From: Sulfurimicrobium sp.
GTDB lineage: Bacteria > Pseudomonadota > Gammaproteobacteria > Burkholderiales > Sulfuricellaceae
Assembly (NCBI GenBank): GCA_030652035.1
Contig: JAUSBJ010000035.1
Location: 248,001-312,000, forward strand
Reading direction: 5' to 3'
DNA: 64,000 nucleotides
Shown here: positions 10,176 through 18,772 of the stretch, in pieces
How the letters are laid out: each line of letters starts with the position of its first letter
Position numbering within the stretch: the stretch's first letter is position 1
Notes under the pieces: generated by a model
Told to the model about the DNA's origin: nothing
Databases searched by the model: none
What the model saw: only the letters and a program-made list of their open reading frames with translations
Position numbers and translations under genes: made by a program

Positions 10176-10743
10176 CGCTTCAGATCTTTGATGAGGTGTT
10201 TGATTTCGTCACTGCCGCCGCGCTGTGCGGTCACCATGAGCGCGAACTGCGCGGCAAGGTCGTCCCGTTCACTTCTGTCGACGGCGGCAAGAAATGCGCG
10301 CATCTGCGCGAGCGTGTAAGTCAGGATGTCGGGGTAGCGGTGCCCTGCCCGGAGGAGTCGGTGGATGGCATCGCTCCAGGGATCATCACGCCGATCCGCT
10401 GGCTGACCCGCGTGATCTCCGGCACCACGCGGCGTATAAAAAAATCGGCATTCGCCTCGAACACCGCTTCCGCCAAATGAATGGCCTCATCCAGCGCCAG
10501 TGCTGCAACCCATTTCGGAGGTCGCCGGCAGGCGATGGCCAGTGCAAGAATCACCGAATCGCCGTCCTCGGATAACAGGCGCAGCCAGTCGGGATCGGGC
10601 GTGAGTTTCGAGGCGACCGGACGCACCGCCCGAGCGAAGGCTGGCAGTTCACCAACCTTAAGCGGCGTGATGTCCAGTGTCTCGCCCCCGATGGTCACGG
10701 TCTCGGGCACCGGCGGCAGGGCCGCGAAGGTTTGAGTGTCCAT
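10172..10743 (-). CDS. Tail assembly chaperone frameshift product (gpGT-like), predicted -1 shift at T TTT TTT (10438-10444)
   Basis: The -1 frame is open from the slip site to TGA at 10172-10174 (...DDPWSDAIHRLLRAGHRYPDILTYTLAQMRAFLAAVDRSERDDLAAQFALMVTAQRGGSDEIKHLIKDLKR). Confidence 0.7.
10321..10743 (-). CDS. Tail assembly chaperone (gpG-like, 0-frame product)
   Basis: 140-aa ORF between tail tube and tape measure genes. Confidence 0.75.
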   Translation of the reverse strand: MDTQTFAALPPVPETVTIGGETLDITPLKVGELPAFARAVRPVASKLTPDPDWLRLLSEDGDSVILALAIACRRPPKWVAALALDEAIHLAEAVFEANADFFIRRVVPEITRVSQRIGVMIPGAMPSTDSSGQGTATPTS

Positions 10744-10745
10744 GA

Positions 10746-11498
10746 TCAGATCTGCACGATTCGGCCGAACTGGCCGAGTACCGCATCGTAAGGTTTTGTT
10801 GAATCAGCGAGGAGCGAGCCTTCCAGATCGAACTTGTTGTAAGCACTCGAGATGAGATCCAGTTCCTTCAATGGATTGAATGCCACGCGATACAGTTCGA
10901 CCAGCACGCGGTCGTTGCTCTGGGCGGTATTGATGGCTTCCATCCGCAGATAACGCTCGGGCAGCGGCTGCGTGAAGATGCCAATCTCGGATACATCGCC
11001 GAAGGCATAACTCGCCTTAAACGGTGCGGTGAAGCTTGCGGTATCCAGAAACTGGATCGCGCCGAAATCGGTGTCAGCGGTGTAGTGCGTGCCGAGCGTG
11101 AGTGTTGCCGGCGTGCCGGCAGAATCCTTCATGATCAGTGTGGATACCTTGGGATGGGCGAGGAAGTAGCGGTCACCGACCACCGGGGTCGCACCACCCA
11201 CCGGCTCATCCGTCACGCTGCCGCCCGCCGTGGCGACGTGCGTACCGTAGAGGGCGAGCGCGAGGTTTTCTTTCGTGAATTCCTCGATGGAGAGGCTGAT
11301 GGTGGCCGACTTGCTCTTGATCATGCGGTGGTCGAGCGAGCGCTGACCCGACTGCGACTCATAGTGTTCCAGCACTTCGGTTTTGAGCGACAGCTTCAGA
11401 TCGGCAACGTTGCCGGGACTGCGCACCTCGATGGGTTGACCGTTGATGTTGCGCTTGCCGAGGTAGACCCGGCCTTGAAACGATGCGTAATAGCTCAC
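10746..11498 (-). CDS. Phage major tail tube protein
   Basis: 250-aa ORF directly upstream of the tail chaperone; size and position fit. Confidence 0.65.
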   Translation of the reverse strand: MSYYASFQGRVYLGKRNINGQPIEVRSPGNVADLKLSLKTEVLEHYESQSGQRSLDHRMIKSKSATISLSIEEFTKENLALALYGTHVATAGGSVTDEPVGGATPVVGDRYFLAHPKVSTLIMKDSAGTPATLTLGTHYTADTDFGAIQFLDTASFTAPFKASYAFGDVSEIGIFTQPLPERYLRMEAINTAQSNDRVLVELYRVAFNPLKELDLISSAYNKFDLEGSLLADSTKPYDAVLGQFGRIVQI

Positions 11499-11680
11499 TT
11501 GGATTTCTCCTCATTGCGGTTAATGGGTTTTGGGGTCTGATGGTCGCTGGTGGGCCGGGCAATACCGGTATCCACCAGCCACTTCGCCAGATCCTCGTCG
11601 AGCGCGATGACTCCGCCCGGCGGGTAGACGGTGCTGGCGTGCGTATGGGGTTTCAGGAGTTCGACTTGCATGGGTTTCAT
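11495..11680 (-). CDS. Small phage protein (MKPMQVELLKPHTHAST...)
   Basis: Start chosen at MKPMQVE rather than the longer ORF; overlaps neighbours by 4 nt. Confidence 0.6.
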   Translation of the reverse strand: MKPMQVELLKPHTHASTVYPPGGVIALDEDLAKWLVDTGIARPTSDHQTPKPINRNEEKSK

Positions 11681-12120
11681 CCTTGGAATGAGAGATTGGC
11701 GGCCAGCGTCCGGTAGGTGATCTGGTAGCGGGCCGGAATGGCGGCTGCCGTAGCATCGGCGTCCTCCACGTCCCACTCGCAGTCCAGTTCCTTGATGCCC
11801 AGACATAAACCGCCGAGATTGACGTTGCTGAACAGCGCCGCGTGGGCCGCCACCAGGAGCCGATCGGCGATCACCTCCGGCGCTTCGCTGCTGGTTTCAC
11901 GCGCCAGCGCCACCACCCGCACGACCAACTGCCGCTCGACGCGGTCGTTGGGTTGCTGGGCGATGGCATCCGACTCGGGAAATACCAGCAGCGCCGGAGA
12001 TTGCTCGCGCGTGATGCCGGTTGGGGGCGAACGATGGAGTGTCGCGTTCTCTGCCATTGCGGCTGGCAGAAGGGTTTCCACGAATGCCTGAAGAATTTGT
12101 TCGCGGATCGAGTTCGCCAT
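11677..12120 (-). CDS. Phage minor tail/head-tail completion protein
   Basis: 147-aa ORF in the position of gpU-type proteins. Confidence 0.55.
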   Translation of the reverse strand: MANSIREQILQAFVETLLPAAMAENATLHRSPPTGITREQSPALLVFPESDAIAQQPNDRVERQLVVRVVALARETSSEAPEVIADRLLVAAHAALFSNVNLGGLCLGIKELDCEWDVEDADATAAAIPARYQITYRTLAANLSFQG

Positions 12121-12176
12121 TGGATTTCCTTCCTGGAGACGTAAAATGGGCGCATCGAAATGGATCGAGTACCGTC

Positions 12177-12803
12177 ATGGCTGAGCATCCCAAAAAAAGA
12201 CACCGGTCCAGCACCAGTGCGCCCTGCCTCTGCACCCTGCGCATCGAATTGCATCCGGATGAAATCCAGCCAGCGATCTGGCGGCGTATGGTCGTGGATG
12301 GGCGGGTGAGTCTTGCCAAGCTGCACCATTTCATCCAGGCAGCTTTCGGCTGGACTGATGCCCACCTGCATGAATTCACCATCCGTGATATCCGCTATGC
12401 GCCGTCCCATCCTCACGATCTTGTCGACGACATCGAGATCCGAGACGAGCGCAAGGCCTATCTCAACCGTTTGCTGGACGTGGGCGACCAATTTGTCTAC
12501 CTCTACGACTTCGGCGACAGTTGGAATCACCCCATCACTGTCGAAAAGATCGAGTCGGTCGAGGGTGATCCCCACGGCCACGCTTGGCTCGAGGGCGGTG
12601 CGCGGGCCTGTCCGCCCGAGGATGTGGGTGGTGCGCATGGCTACCAAGCGTTTCTTGAAACCGTTCTGGGCAAGCCGCACTCTGAGGAAGCCAAAGAATT
12701 GCTGATATGGGCAGGGGGGACATTCAATGCCGAACTATTCGACCATCGTGCCGCCAATGCCGCGATCCAGCGCATCCTCTGGAATGCCTGGGGAGGTAAA
12801 TAA
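12177..12803 (+). CDS. Plasmid pRiA4b ORF-3 family protein (moron, opposite strand)
   Basis: Protein MAEHPKKRHRSS...LRIELHPDEIQPAIWRRMVVDGRVSLAKLHHFIQAAFGWTDAHLHEF...YDFGDSWNH typical of PRiA4_ORF3; strand opposite to the structural genes. Confidence 0.85.
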   Translation: MAEHPKKRHRSSTSAPCLCTLRIELHPDEIQPAIWRRMVVDGRVSLAKLHHFIQAAFGWTDAHLHEFTIRDIRYAPSHPHDLVDDIEIRDERKAYLNRLLDVGDQFVYLYDFGDSWNHPITVEKIESVEGDPHGHAWLEGGARACPPEDVGGAHGYQAFLETVLGKPHSEEAKELLIWAGGTFNAELFDHRAANAAIQRILWNAWGGK

Positions 12804-12804
12804 A

Positions 12805-13113
12805 TCAGAGGCGGGTGAGTGTCGCCCGCTGTTCTGTTCCATCCCCCAATGCGGTGATTTCTCGCACGCGATAGCTTTGACTCGCGATTTCCAGGCTGTC
12901 TCCTGCCGCAAGTTGAGGTAGCCAACTCACGGGATAGCGGATGCTGTAGTTGCGCGAGATGCCCAGGCCATCGAGTACGTCCTCATCGGGCGCACGGAAA
13001 TCGACCATCACGCTCATGCCCCCGAACACGGCTGGCGTAAGCAGTCCTGCACTGGCGGCTGCGTCGTAGAGGGTGGTGAGACAATTAGACGTGGTCATGG
13101 CACAATTTTCCAA
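12805..13113 (-). CDS. Phage head-tail joining protein
   Basis: 102-aa ORF; size and position between capsid and tail genes; start could be MTTSNC at 13098. Confidence 0.55.
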   Translation of the reverse strand: MENCAMTTSNCLTTLYDAAASAGLLTPAVFGGMSVMVDFRAPDEDVLDGLGISRNYSIRYPVSWLPQLAAGDSLEIASQSYRVREITALGDGTEQRATLTRL

Positions 13114-13125
13114 ACAGGGGGCACG

Positions 13126-13416
13126 ATGGTCACGAAAGCAAAGCGCACGGCAGAGGTGACGACGCTGGAGTCGATTCCCAATATCGGACCGGCGATGGCG
13201 CGAGATCTGAGGCAGTTAGGCATCGCAACGCCGGCCGCGTTGGTCGGACGGGATCCCTATGCGATCTACCAGGATCTGTGCCTCCACACCGGCGTGCGCC
13301 AGGATCCGTGCGTACTCGACACATTTATTGCGGCTACCCGATTTATGGCTGGTGATCCGCCGCATCCGTGGTGGCATTACACGGCGGAACGCAAACGCAC
13401 GATCAAGACATCGTGA
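13126..13416 (+). CDS. Helix-hairpin-helix 'pathogenicity locus' (Cdd1)-like protein (moron)
   Basis: SIPNIGPAMARDLRQLGIATPAALVGRDPYAIYQDLCLHTGVRQDPCVLDTFIAATRFMAGDPPHPWWHYTAERK fits the Cdd1 family pattern. Confidence 0.8.
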   Translation: MVTKAKRTAEVTTLESIPNIGPAMARDLRQLGIATPAALVGRDPYAIYQDLCLHTGVRQDPCVLDTFIAATRFMAGDPPHPWWHYTAERKRTIKTS

Positions 13417-14407
13417 GTTTCACCAGCACACCCGGGCGATGGCACATCGGCAGCGGGTTGCTCTGCGTGTGCAGGTCAGTACCACGATCGAACTTGCGCG
13501 GCTCCTGTTTGGCGTAGAGGGGCTGACCGAGGGTGTTCACCGTTTCGTTGAAGTCGGCGGGTGCGAAGTAGGTGCCGAAGGTGTCCATCGTACCCTCGGG
13601 GAAAGCAATGGCTTCACCGTCCTGGATGAACTTGCGCACGTTGCCGGCGGCATCGGTGGCGAAGCCCACGTATTCCTCGAACGTGAGTCCGCCGAAGCGG
13701 AAGCCGTTGCGGGTGTCGTCCACCAGTGCCGCGCCTTGCTGGTAGAAAGCGAAGGCCTTCTCGATATTGTCGTGGGAGGTCAAGGCATCGAAGAACTGCG
13801 TCGAGCACAGCACGCGCACGCCGGTCGCCACCTCGCCCATCAGGTTCTTCTCGATGGTGCGCAGCACCTCGTTGCACTTCGGCTTGACCTTGGTCGTGGC
13901 GGTGCCCAACTGGAAGTTGACCGACGCCTGCGTGACGTTGAACTCGGCAAACAGGTCGTAGATTACGCTGCCATCGGCATCCAGAATCTGCCCCTTGAGC
14001 GCGCCCATGCGCAGGTGTTCCAGGGTGATGGCGTGCTTGTTGCGCATGGTTTCGAGCTTGCGTGCCATGACCCCGGCAATCGCCTCGGTCTGATTCTCCG
14101 AGCCAAAGGCACGAATGCCCTGGACTTCCTCGGGCAGTACCACGTCGTCGTGGGGAATGTGGGGCACGATGAACGAGCGTACCTTGCGTTTCCCCTGGGT
14201 ACCCACCGTCCCCGGCGAGCCGGGTGGCAGCGTCGGCAACAGGTTCAGGATGCCATGCATCTCCTCGACGATGACGTTGCGGTGAATAACCGGGCGGGGC
14301 ACGAACAGGCCTATCTGCTCCAGCCGTCCGTAGCGGTTGGGGATGAGGTTGATCGCAGCGGTGAGGCTCGCCATCGAGAAGGCGGGATTGGTAAAAGGGT
14401 TCTGCAT
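13403..14407 (-). CDS. Phage major capsid protein E (lambda gpE-like)
   Basis: 334-aa ORF; composition and order D-E as in lambda-type head modules. Confidence 0.85.
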   Translation of the reverse strand: MQNPFTNPAFSMASLTAAINLIPNRYGRLEQIGLFVPRPVIHRNVIVEEMHGILNLLPTLPPGSPGTVGTQGKRKVRSFIVPHIPHDDVVLPEEVQGIRAFGSENQTEAIAGVMARKLETMRNKHAITLEHLRMGALKGQILDADGSVIYDLFAEFNVTQASVNFQLGTATTKVKPKCNEVLRTIEKNLMGEVATGVRVLCSTQFFDALTSHDNIEKAFAFYQQGAALVDDTRNGFRFGGLTFEEYVGFATDAAGNVRKFIQDGEAIAFPEGTMDTFGTYFAPADFNETVNTLGQPLYAKQEPRKFDRGTDLHTQSNPLPMCHRPGVLVKLTMS

Positions 14408-14424
14408 GTCGGTTCTCCAGACTT

Positions 14425-14448
14425 AAAAAACCGCTTCGCGGGCGGCTT
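14425..14448 (-). terminator. Possible intrinsic terminator between decoration and capsid genes
   Basis: Minus strand GCCGCCCGCGAAGCGGTTTTTT: short stem followed by T run. Confidence 0.4.
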
Positions 14449-14473
14449 GGGATCACAGTGGGGTGAGAGAAGA

Positions 14474-14851
14474 TCAGGCCGATGGGCGGATCAGAATACC
14501 GAGGGTTTCCAGTTGCGCGATGGCCGCAGCCTTCTTCGCAGCGGTGATGCCAGATGGCCAGATCACGGCCTTGTCAGCAACGATGGCGTGCCGCGCGACG
14601 ATGAGGCAAGTCGTGTCAATCAATGTTGCATCGACGGGTTCGATCAAGATGCCGACGGCGGCTTCGGTGCCATCCGTGCCGGCCGGGTTCAGCGCATAAA
14701 TTTTGCTACCAGTGGTCTTTCTGCCTACCACTGTGCCGAGGCCGAGATTCTGACCAGCGGCGATGGTTTCGCTGTTCCGCGAGTAATTGAGGCAGTCCTC
14801 CTCGTATTTGAGAAGATCGGCAAGATTCGGGGTTTCACTGATGACAGCCAT
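14474..14851 (-). CDS. Phage head decoration protein D-like
   Basis: 125-aa ORF, position between protease and capsid, gpD-like size. Confidence 0.8.
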   Translation of the reverse strand: MAVISETPNLADLLKYEEDCLNYSRNSETIAAGQNLGLGTVVGRKTTGSKIYALNPAGTDGTEAAVGILIEPVDATLIDTTCLIVARHAIVADKAVIWPSGITAAKKAAAIAQLETLGILIRPSA

Positions 14852-14857
14852 GATTCG

Positions 14858-15223
14858 TTACTCCTTTCCGGTAATTTTTTTGACCGCCGAGATCAGCGGG
14901 TTGTTGGGTGACGTGGGCGACTCGGCATCGAAGGACTTGTCCGGATCGAGGGTGGAGAGAATCTCCGGCGACTGATTCGCGGCCTTCATCGTGAGGAGCA
15001 GTTGGCGCACATCGGCTTCCCGTATGCCCGCCGCGATGAATTCGGCGGATTTGTCGGGCACGCCTGCCAGTAGGCAGAGTTCTGCAATCCCCTGTGCTTC
15101 GCGTCGCAAGTCTTGCCTTGCTTCAGCGACTAGCTGTGCAGATTCGTCGACCGTGATGGTTCCAGGGGCGTCGACGGATTCTTGCGCCGGTGCCTCGTGT
15201 GCTTCGTGATTTGTTTGCTGCAT
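14858..15223 (-). CDS. Predicted nested scaffold protein (Nu3-like), in-frame internal start
   Basis: In-frame ATG (MQQTNHEAHEAPAQESV...) preceded by AGGAG six nt upstream (aacAGGAGttcgacATG). Confidence 0.65.
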   Translation of the reverse strand: MQQTNHEAHEAPAQESVDAPGTITVDESAQLVAEARQDLRREAQGIAELCLLAGVPDKSAEFIAAGIREADVRQLLLTMKAANQSPEILSTLDPDKSFDAESPTSPNNPLISAVKKITGKE

Positions 15224-16141
15224 GTCGAACTCCTGTTGAGAAGGGGATGCGCAGCCGACCAGAGATTGCGCCCGGACCAGACTGCGCGAACGGCCCTGCG
15301 GGGTGAGAAAGGTGGTGAATTCGGTGAGTGCCTCATCGAAGCTGCCGACTGCATCTGCCAGTGCGCCCTCTATGCCTTCTGGGCCGAAGTAGAGGCCGGC
15401 TTCAGTGGCGCGCACCGCATCCTCGGTGATGCCGCGCATGACGGCGACGTGCGTCACGAAGATGTCATAGAGGCGGTTCACCTCGGTCTGCAAGCGCGTC
15501 TGCGCTTCGGTTGAAAGCGGTTCATGCGGCGAGTAGTCGTTCTTGCGTGCGCCTGCGGTGATTGCCGTGTAGCGAATCCCGTCTTGCGCATCGGCCACGG
15601 ACTGGTCGACGTGCAGGGCGATCACGCCGATGCTGCCCACGCCGCCGGTGCGGGTGACGATCAAGCGTTGCGCCGCGCAGGCGATGGCGTAGGCTGCGGA
15701 GAAGCTACTGTCATTGGCGACCGCCCACACCGGCTTGACGGCGGTTGCGGCGCGCACAGCTTCGGCCAGTTCGAACACGCCGCCGGTCTCGCCGCCTGGT
15801 GAGTCGACGTCGAGCAGAATGCCGCGCACATTGGGGTCTCGCACGGCAGCATCTAGCATCGCGCCGATATCGAGGTAGCTCGTGAGGCCGGACGCCGCTT
15901 CCAGCCCCAGGGTGCGCTTGACCAGTGTTCCCTGTACGGGAATGACGGCGATGCCGGGTGATCTGTCCGGGAATCCAGGACGGCTCGCAGGCAGCGTCGC
16001 ATCGAGCTTGGGTATGTCACTCACCGCCACGCCCGAGATGCCGATGCGATCGCCAAGCACCGCGAGAATCACATCGAGTTTGGCGCGGTTGATGAGAAGC
16101 GGCGTGCCATAGAGACGCGCCGCAATATGAGGTAGCTGCAT
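14858..16141 (-). CDS. Phage S49-type head maturation protease (gpC-like) with C-terminal scaffold
   Basis: 427 aa; SppA-like segments (VRGILLDVDSPGGETGGVFEL; NDSSFSAAYAIACAAQRLIVTRTGGVGSIGVI). Confidence 0.9.
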   Translation of the reverse strand: MQLPHIAARLYGTPLLINRAKLDVILAVLGDRIGISGVAVSDIPKLDATLPASRPGFPDRSPGIAVIPVQGTLVKRTLGLEAASGLTSYLDIGAMLDAAVRDPNVRGILLDVDSPGGETGGVFELAEAVRAATAVKPVWAVANDSSFSAAYAIACAAQRLIVTRTGGVGSIGVIALHVDQSVADAQDGIRYTAITAGARKNDYSPHEPLSTEAQTRLQTEVNRLYDIFVTHVAVMRGITEDAVRATEAGLYFGPEGIEGALADAVGSFDEALTEFTTFLTPQGRSRSLVRAQSLVGCASPSQQEFDMQQTNHEAHEAPAQESVDAPGTITVDESAQLVAEARQDLRREAQGIAELCLLAGVPDKSAEFIAAGIREADVRQLLLTMKAANQSPEILSTLDPDKSFDAESPTSPNNPLISAVKKITGKE

Positions 16142-16144
16142 GAT

Positions 16145-17623
16145 CTACTGCCCCTGTGGTGGTTGATCAGTCGACGGTTGTACTTCGCCCGCCTTGCCGT
16201 GGCGCGGGTCGGAATCGAACACCAACCCAAGCGCATCCGCGCGGGCGTTGTCTGCCGCGACCTCCCGATCGACATCCTCGGCGTCATAGCCGTTGGCCGA
16301 GATTGCTTCCGAACGTGACATCAGGCCGGAGCGAATTGCAGACTTCATGGCCTCGGTTTCCTTCATCGGATCGACCCACTGCCAGCCCTGCGGGATCCAT
16401 TTCACCGACCCATATTCGCGACGCCGGCGGGCGTAGCCTGGCAAGGTGAGTGCACCCGCCAGCACGGCCTGCTCCAGAAATGCGCGCCACAGTGGGCGGC
16501 AGAACTGGTGCACGATGACGTGATGCTGGATGGCCTCGCAGCGGCGGCGAAATTCGAGCAGTCCTGCGCGGATGCTGGAATAGTTCACCTGCGTCAGATC
16601 GCCGGTGAGCATCTCGTAAGTGATGCCCATGGCGGCGGCCACCGCCCGGAACTGCATGCGCAGAAACTCCGAGTAGGATCCGCCGACATCGGCGGGTTGC
16701 GAGAACTTGATATCCTCTCCGGGTTCGAGGATTTGCATCGTGCCCGGCTCCAGGCCGGCGAGCGCCACCCCATTCGAGTCGGCGAGTCCCTCACCCAGTA
16801 GGCTATCCTCGGGCGACAAGCGCGTAATAAAACCCGCGAACATGGCAGCAGTTTTCTTGCGCACCAGTTCCGCATCGTCGTATTGATCCAGTTCATTGAG
16901 CTTGACCAAGGCCCGCGTCAGCCACGGCTCGCCGCGAATCTGGCCGGGGCGCAGTGGGCGGAACAAGTGGATGACTTCAGTAGCGGGTACGCGCATCGGG
17001 GTGAGGCTGCCGCCTTGCCCGCTCATGGGCGTGAGCAGCGCGTCATTCGGGTGTGAGCGATACATCCAGTACGCCACACGCCGACCAAGACTGTCGAACT
17101 CGATGCCACAGCGGATCGCATTGCCATTGTCGGCGACGGCGTTGTAGGTCACCGGCACATGCTCGGGTTCGAGCACCTGCAACTGCATGGGGACGACGAG
17201 ACCGTCGTCAGGCCGTCGGTAGCGGATGCGGATGAATGCCTCGCCACCTTCCAGCATTGCTCGCAGCGCCATCGCTTGCAGGCCGTAAAAGTCAGTCAAT
17301 CCCGCCGCATCCGCTTCCTCACACCAGTCCCACCAGACGGAATGAATCGCCTCGCGTAAAGCGCTGTCCGTCACCATCGACTGCGGTTTGATACCAGTGC
17401 CGATGGCGTTGGCCACGTAGGCCTCGATGCCGGCGGCGGCCCAGGCATTACGGCGCACCAGATCTCGGCTCTTGGCGCGCAGTTCGTCCTGGGCGTAAGC
17501 CAGTGTCGCCACTGCGCCCAGATTGCCCGGCATCCATGCCAGGGTGCGGCGACCGAAGCCCACGCCGTCGTAGGTAGGCGTGCCGCCGTACAGCCGGCGT
17601 TTGATGTTGGAGAAGAAACCCAT
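16145..17623 (-). CDS. Phage portal protein, lambda family (gpB-like)
   Basis: 492 aa; position next to gpW and protease; portal-like sequence (GEAFIRIRYRR...EPEHVP...RPLRPGQIRGEPWL). Confidence 0.9.
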   Translation of the reverse strand: MGFFSNIKRRLYGGTPTYDGVGFGRRTLAWMPGNLGAVATLAYAQDELRAKSRDLVRRNAWAAAGIEAYVANAIGTGIKPQSMVTDSALREAIHSVWWDWCEEADAAGLTDFYGLQAMALRAMLEGGEAFIRIRYRRPDDGLVVPMQLQVLEPEHVPVTYNAVADNGNAIRCGIEFDSLGRRVAYWMYRSHPNDALLTPMSGQGGSLTPMRVPATEVIHLFRPLRPGQIRGEPWLTRALVKLNELDQYDDAELVRKKTAAMFAGFITRLSPEDSLLGEGLADSNGVALAGLEPGTMQILEPGEDIKFSQPADVGGSYSEFLRMQFRAVAAAMGITYEMLTGDLTQVNYSSIRAGLLEFRRRCEAIQHHVIVHQFCRPLWRAFLEQAVLAGALTLPGYARRRREYGSVKWIPQGWQWVDPMKETEAMKSAIRSGLMSRSEAISANGYDAEDVDREVAADNARADALGLVFDSDPRHGKAGEVQPSTDQPPQGQ

Positions 17624-17844
17624 CAGAGCCCCTTGTTTGTGGTAACGCGAATCTGGCGCGGCGGGAAAGGCAACAACCCCGTGGCAGTCGCCTGTTCGGC
17701 CAGACCGCGTTCGACCTCGCGAATGGCGATGCGCAGTTCTTCGACGGAGCGGTACTCGACGGTCTTATCGCCGAAGGTGACGCGCTTTTCGCCCTTGGCC
17801 AGAGCGGCCTCGAGGGCGGTGAGTTGTTCTGGGGTGTAGGCCAT
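17623..17844 (-). CDS. gpW-like head-tail joining protein
   Basis: 73 aa, MAYTPEQLTALEAALAKGEKRVTFGDKTVEYRSVEELRIAIREVE. Confidence 0.9.
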   Translation of the reverse strand: MAYTPEQLTALEAALAKGEKRVTFGDKTVEYRSVEELRIAIREVERGLAEQATATGLLPFPPRQIRVTTNKGL

Positions 17845-18236
17845 CAGCGATACACCACAAGATTCATTTCGGTGGTGTCTGCCAACGAGGTGCTCCCGGT
17901 TGCGCAGATGATCTCAACGTGTGTGGCGGTCTTGGCATCCGACGTGGATCGAGCGATCGCCGTTCGGGCAGTGCCGGAGTTGGCGGTGCTGCGGGCAAAG
18001 GCCACCCAGCAGTAATTGGCATCCACGAACGGGGTCGCAAAGGTGATCCGGTAGCGTCCTGCCGCGAGCCGTGTGACCCCCGAAACGTTGTGTGAGGCAC
18101 TGATCACGATTGTGCCGCCCACATAGCCAAAGCTCACCCAGGCCTGGGCCAGACCTGGATTATCGGGGCGTACCAGACCCTTGATCTCGGTGCCGACCCG
18201 GGTGGCCAGTGTCTTGAGTTGGGAGATGAGACTCAT
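17844..18236 (-). CDS. Phage fibre-like protein
   Basis: 130 aa with tail-fibre-like C-terminal segment GRYRITFATPFVDANYCWVAFAR; N-terminus similar to the adjacent 164-aa protein. Confidence 0.6.
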   Translation of the reverse strand: MSLISQLKTLATRVGTEIKGLVRPDNPGLAQAWVSFGYVGGTIVISASHNVSGVTRLAAGRYRITFATPFVDANYCWVAFARSTANSGTARTAIARSTSDAKTATHVEIICATGSTSLADTTEMNLVVYR

Positions 18237-18250
18237 GGTTCAGTTCCTCC

Positions 18251-18745
18251 TCACGCTGCCAGGGCGGCTTCGAAGATGGCGACGAAATCGGTGCTGGTGT
18301 CGCCGACGTCGGAAGACGCGACTGCGCCGATATTGGTAAGCGCTTGTGCCTGCTCCAATGCAGTCAGCGACTGCACGGCATCGAACCGCACCCGGTTGCT
18401 CACAGCAGCGAGGAGTGCATCAAGGCCACTCGCACCGTTGGTCAGCAGTTGCTGGATTTCCACCAGGGTGTCGTAGGCCGCATCGGCCCCACCGAGGATT
18501 TCAGTTTTGAGGGCATCCAGCCGCTCGACGATTTTCGAGGACGAGTAAGTGGTCGCAGTCGAAATCTGAGCATCGTCAATGGCGGCAGCCGTGACGATGG
18601 CGACCTTCAACTCATTGATCGCCGCGACCAGGGTCGACTTGTCGGTGGTCGATAGCGAAGATAAGTTGCCGATTTTCTGATAAACGGACTTGAACTCGTC
18701 GGATAGACGAATGACCAGGCTGTGGATCTGTGTTTGTAAACTCAT
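18251..18745 (-). CDS. Phage virion/fibre-like coiled-coil protein
   Basis: 164 aa; LSSLSTTDKSTLVAAINELK motif common in phage fibre/structural proteins. Confidence 0.6.
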   Translation of the reverse strand: MSLQTQIHSLVIRLSDEFKSVYQKIGNLSSLSTTDKSTLVAAINELKVAIVTAAAIDDAQISTATTYSSSKIVERLDALKTEILGGADAAYDTLVEIQQLLTNGASGLDALLAAVSNRVRFDAVQSLTALEQAQALTNIGAVASSDVGDTSTDFVAIFEAALAA

Positions 18746-18772
18746 GCTGCGTTCTCCTTGGGGGTGGGTGGA

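Noticed and set aside
13259-14911. 550-aa plus-strand ORF
   Set aside because: Antisense to capsid and decoration genes; long antisense ORFs are common in this GC-rich codon usage
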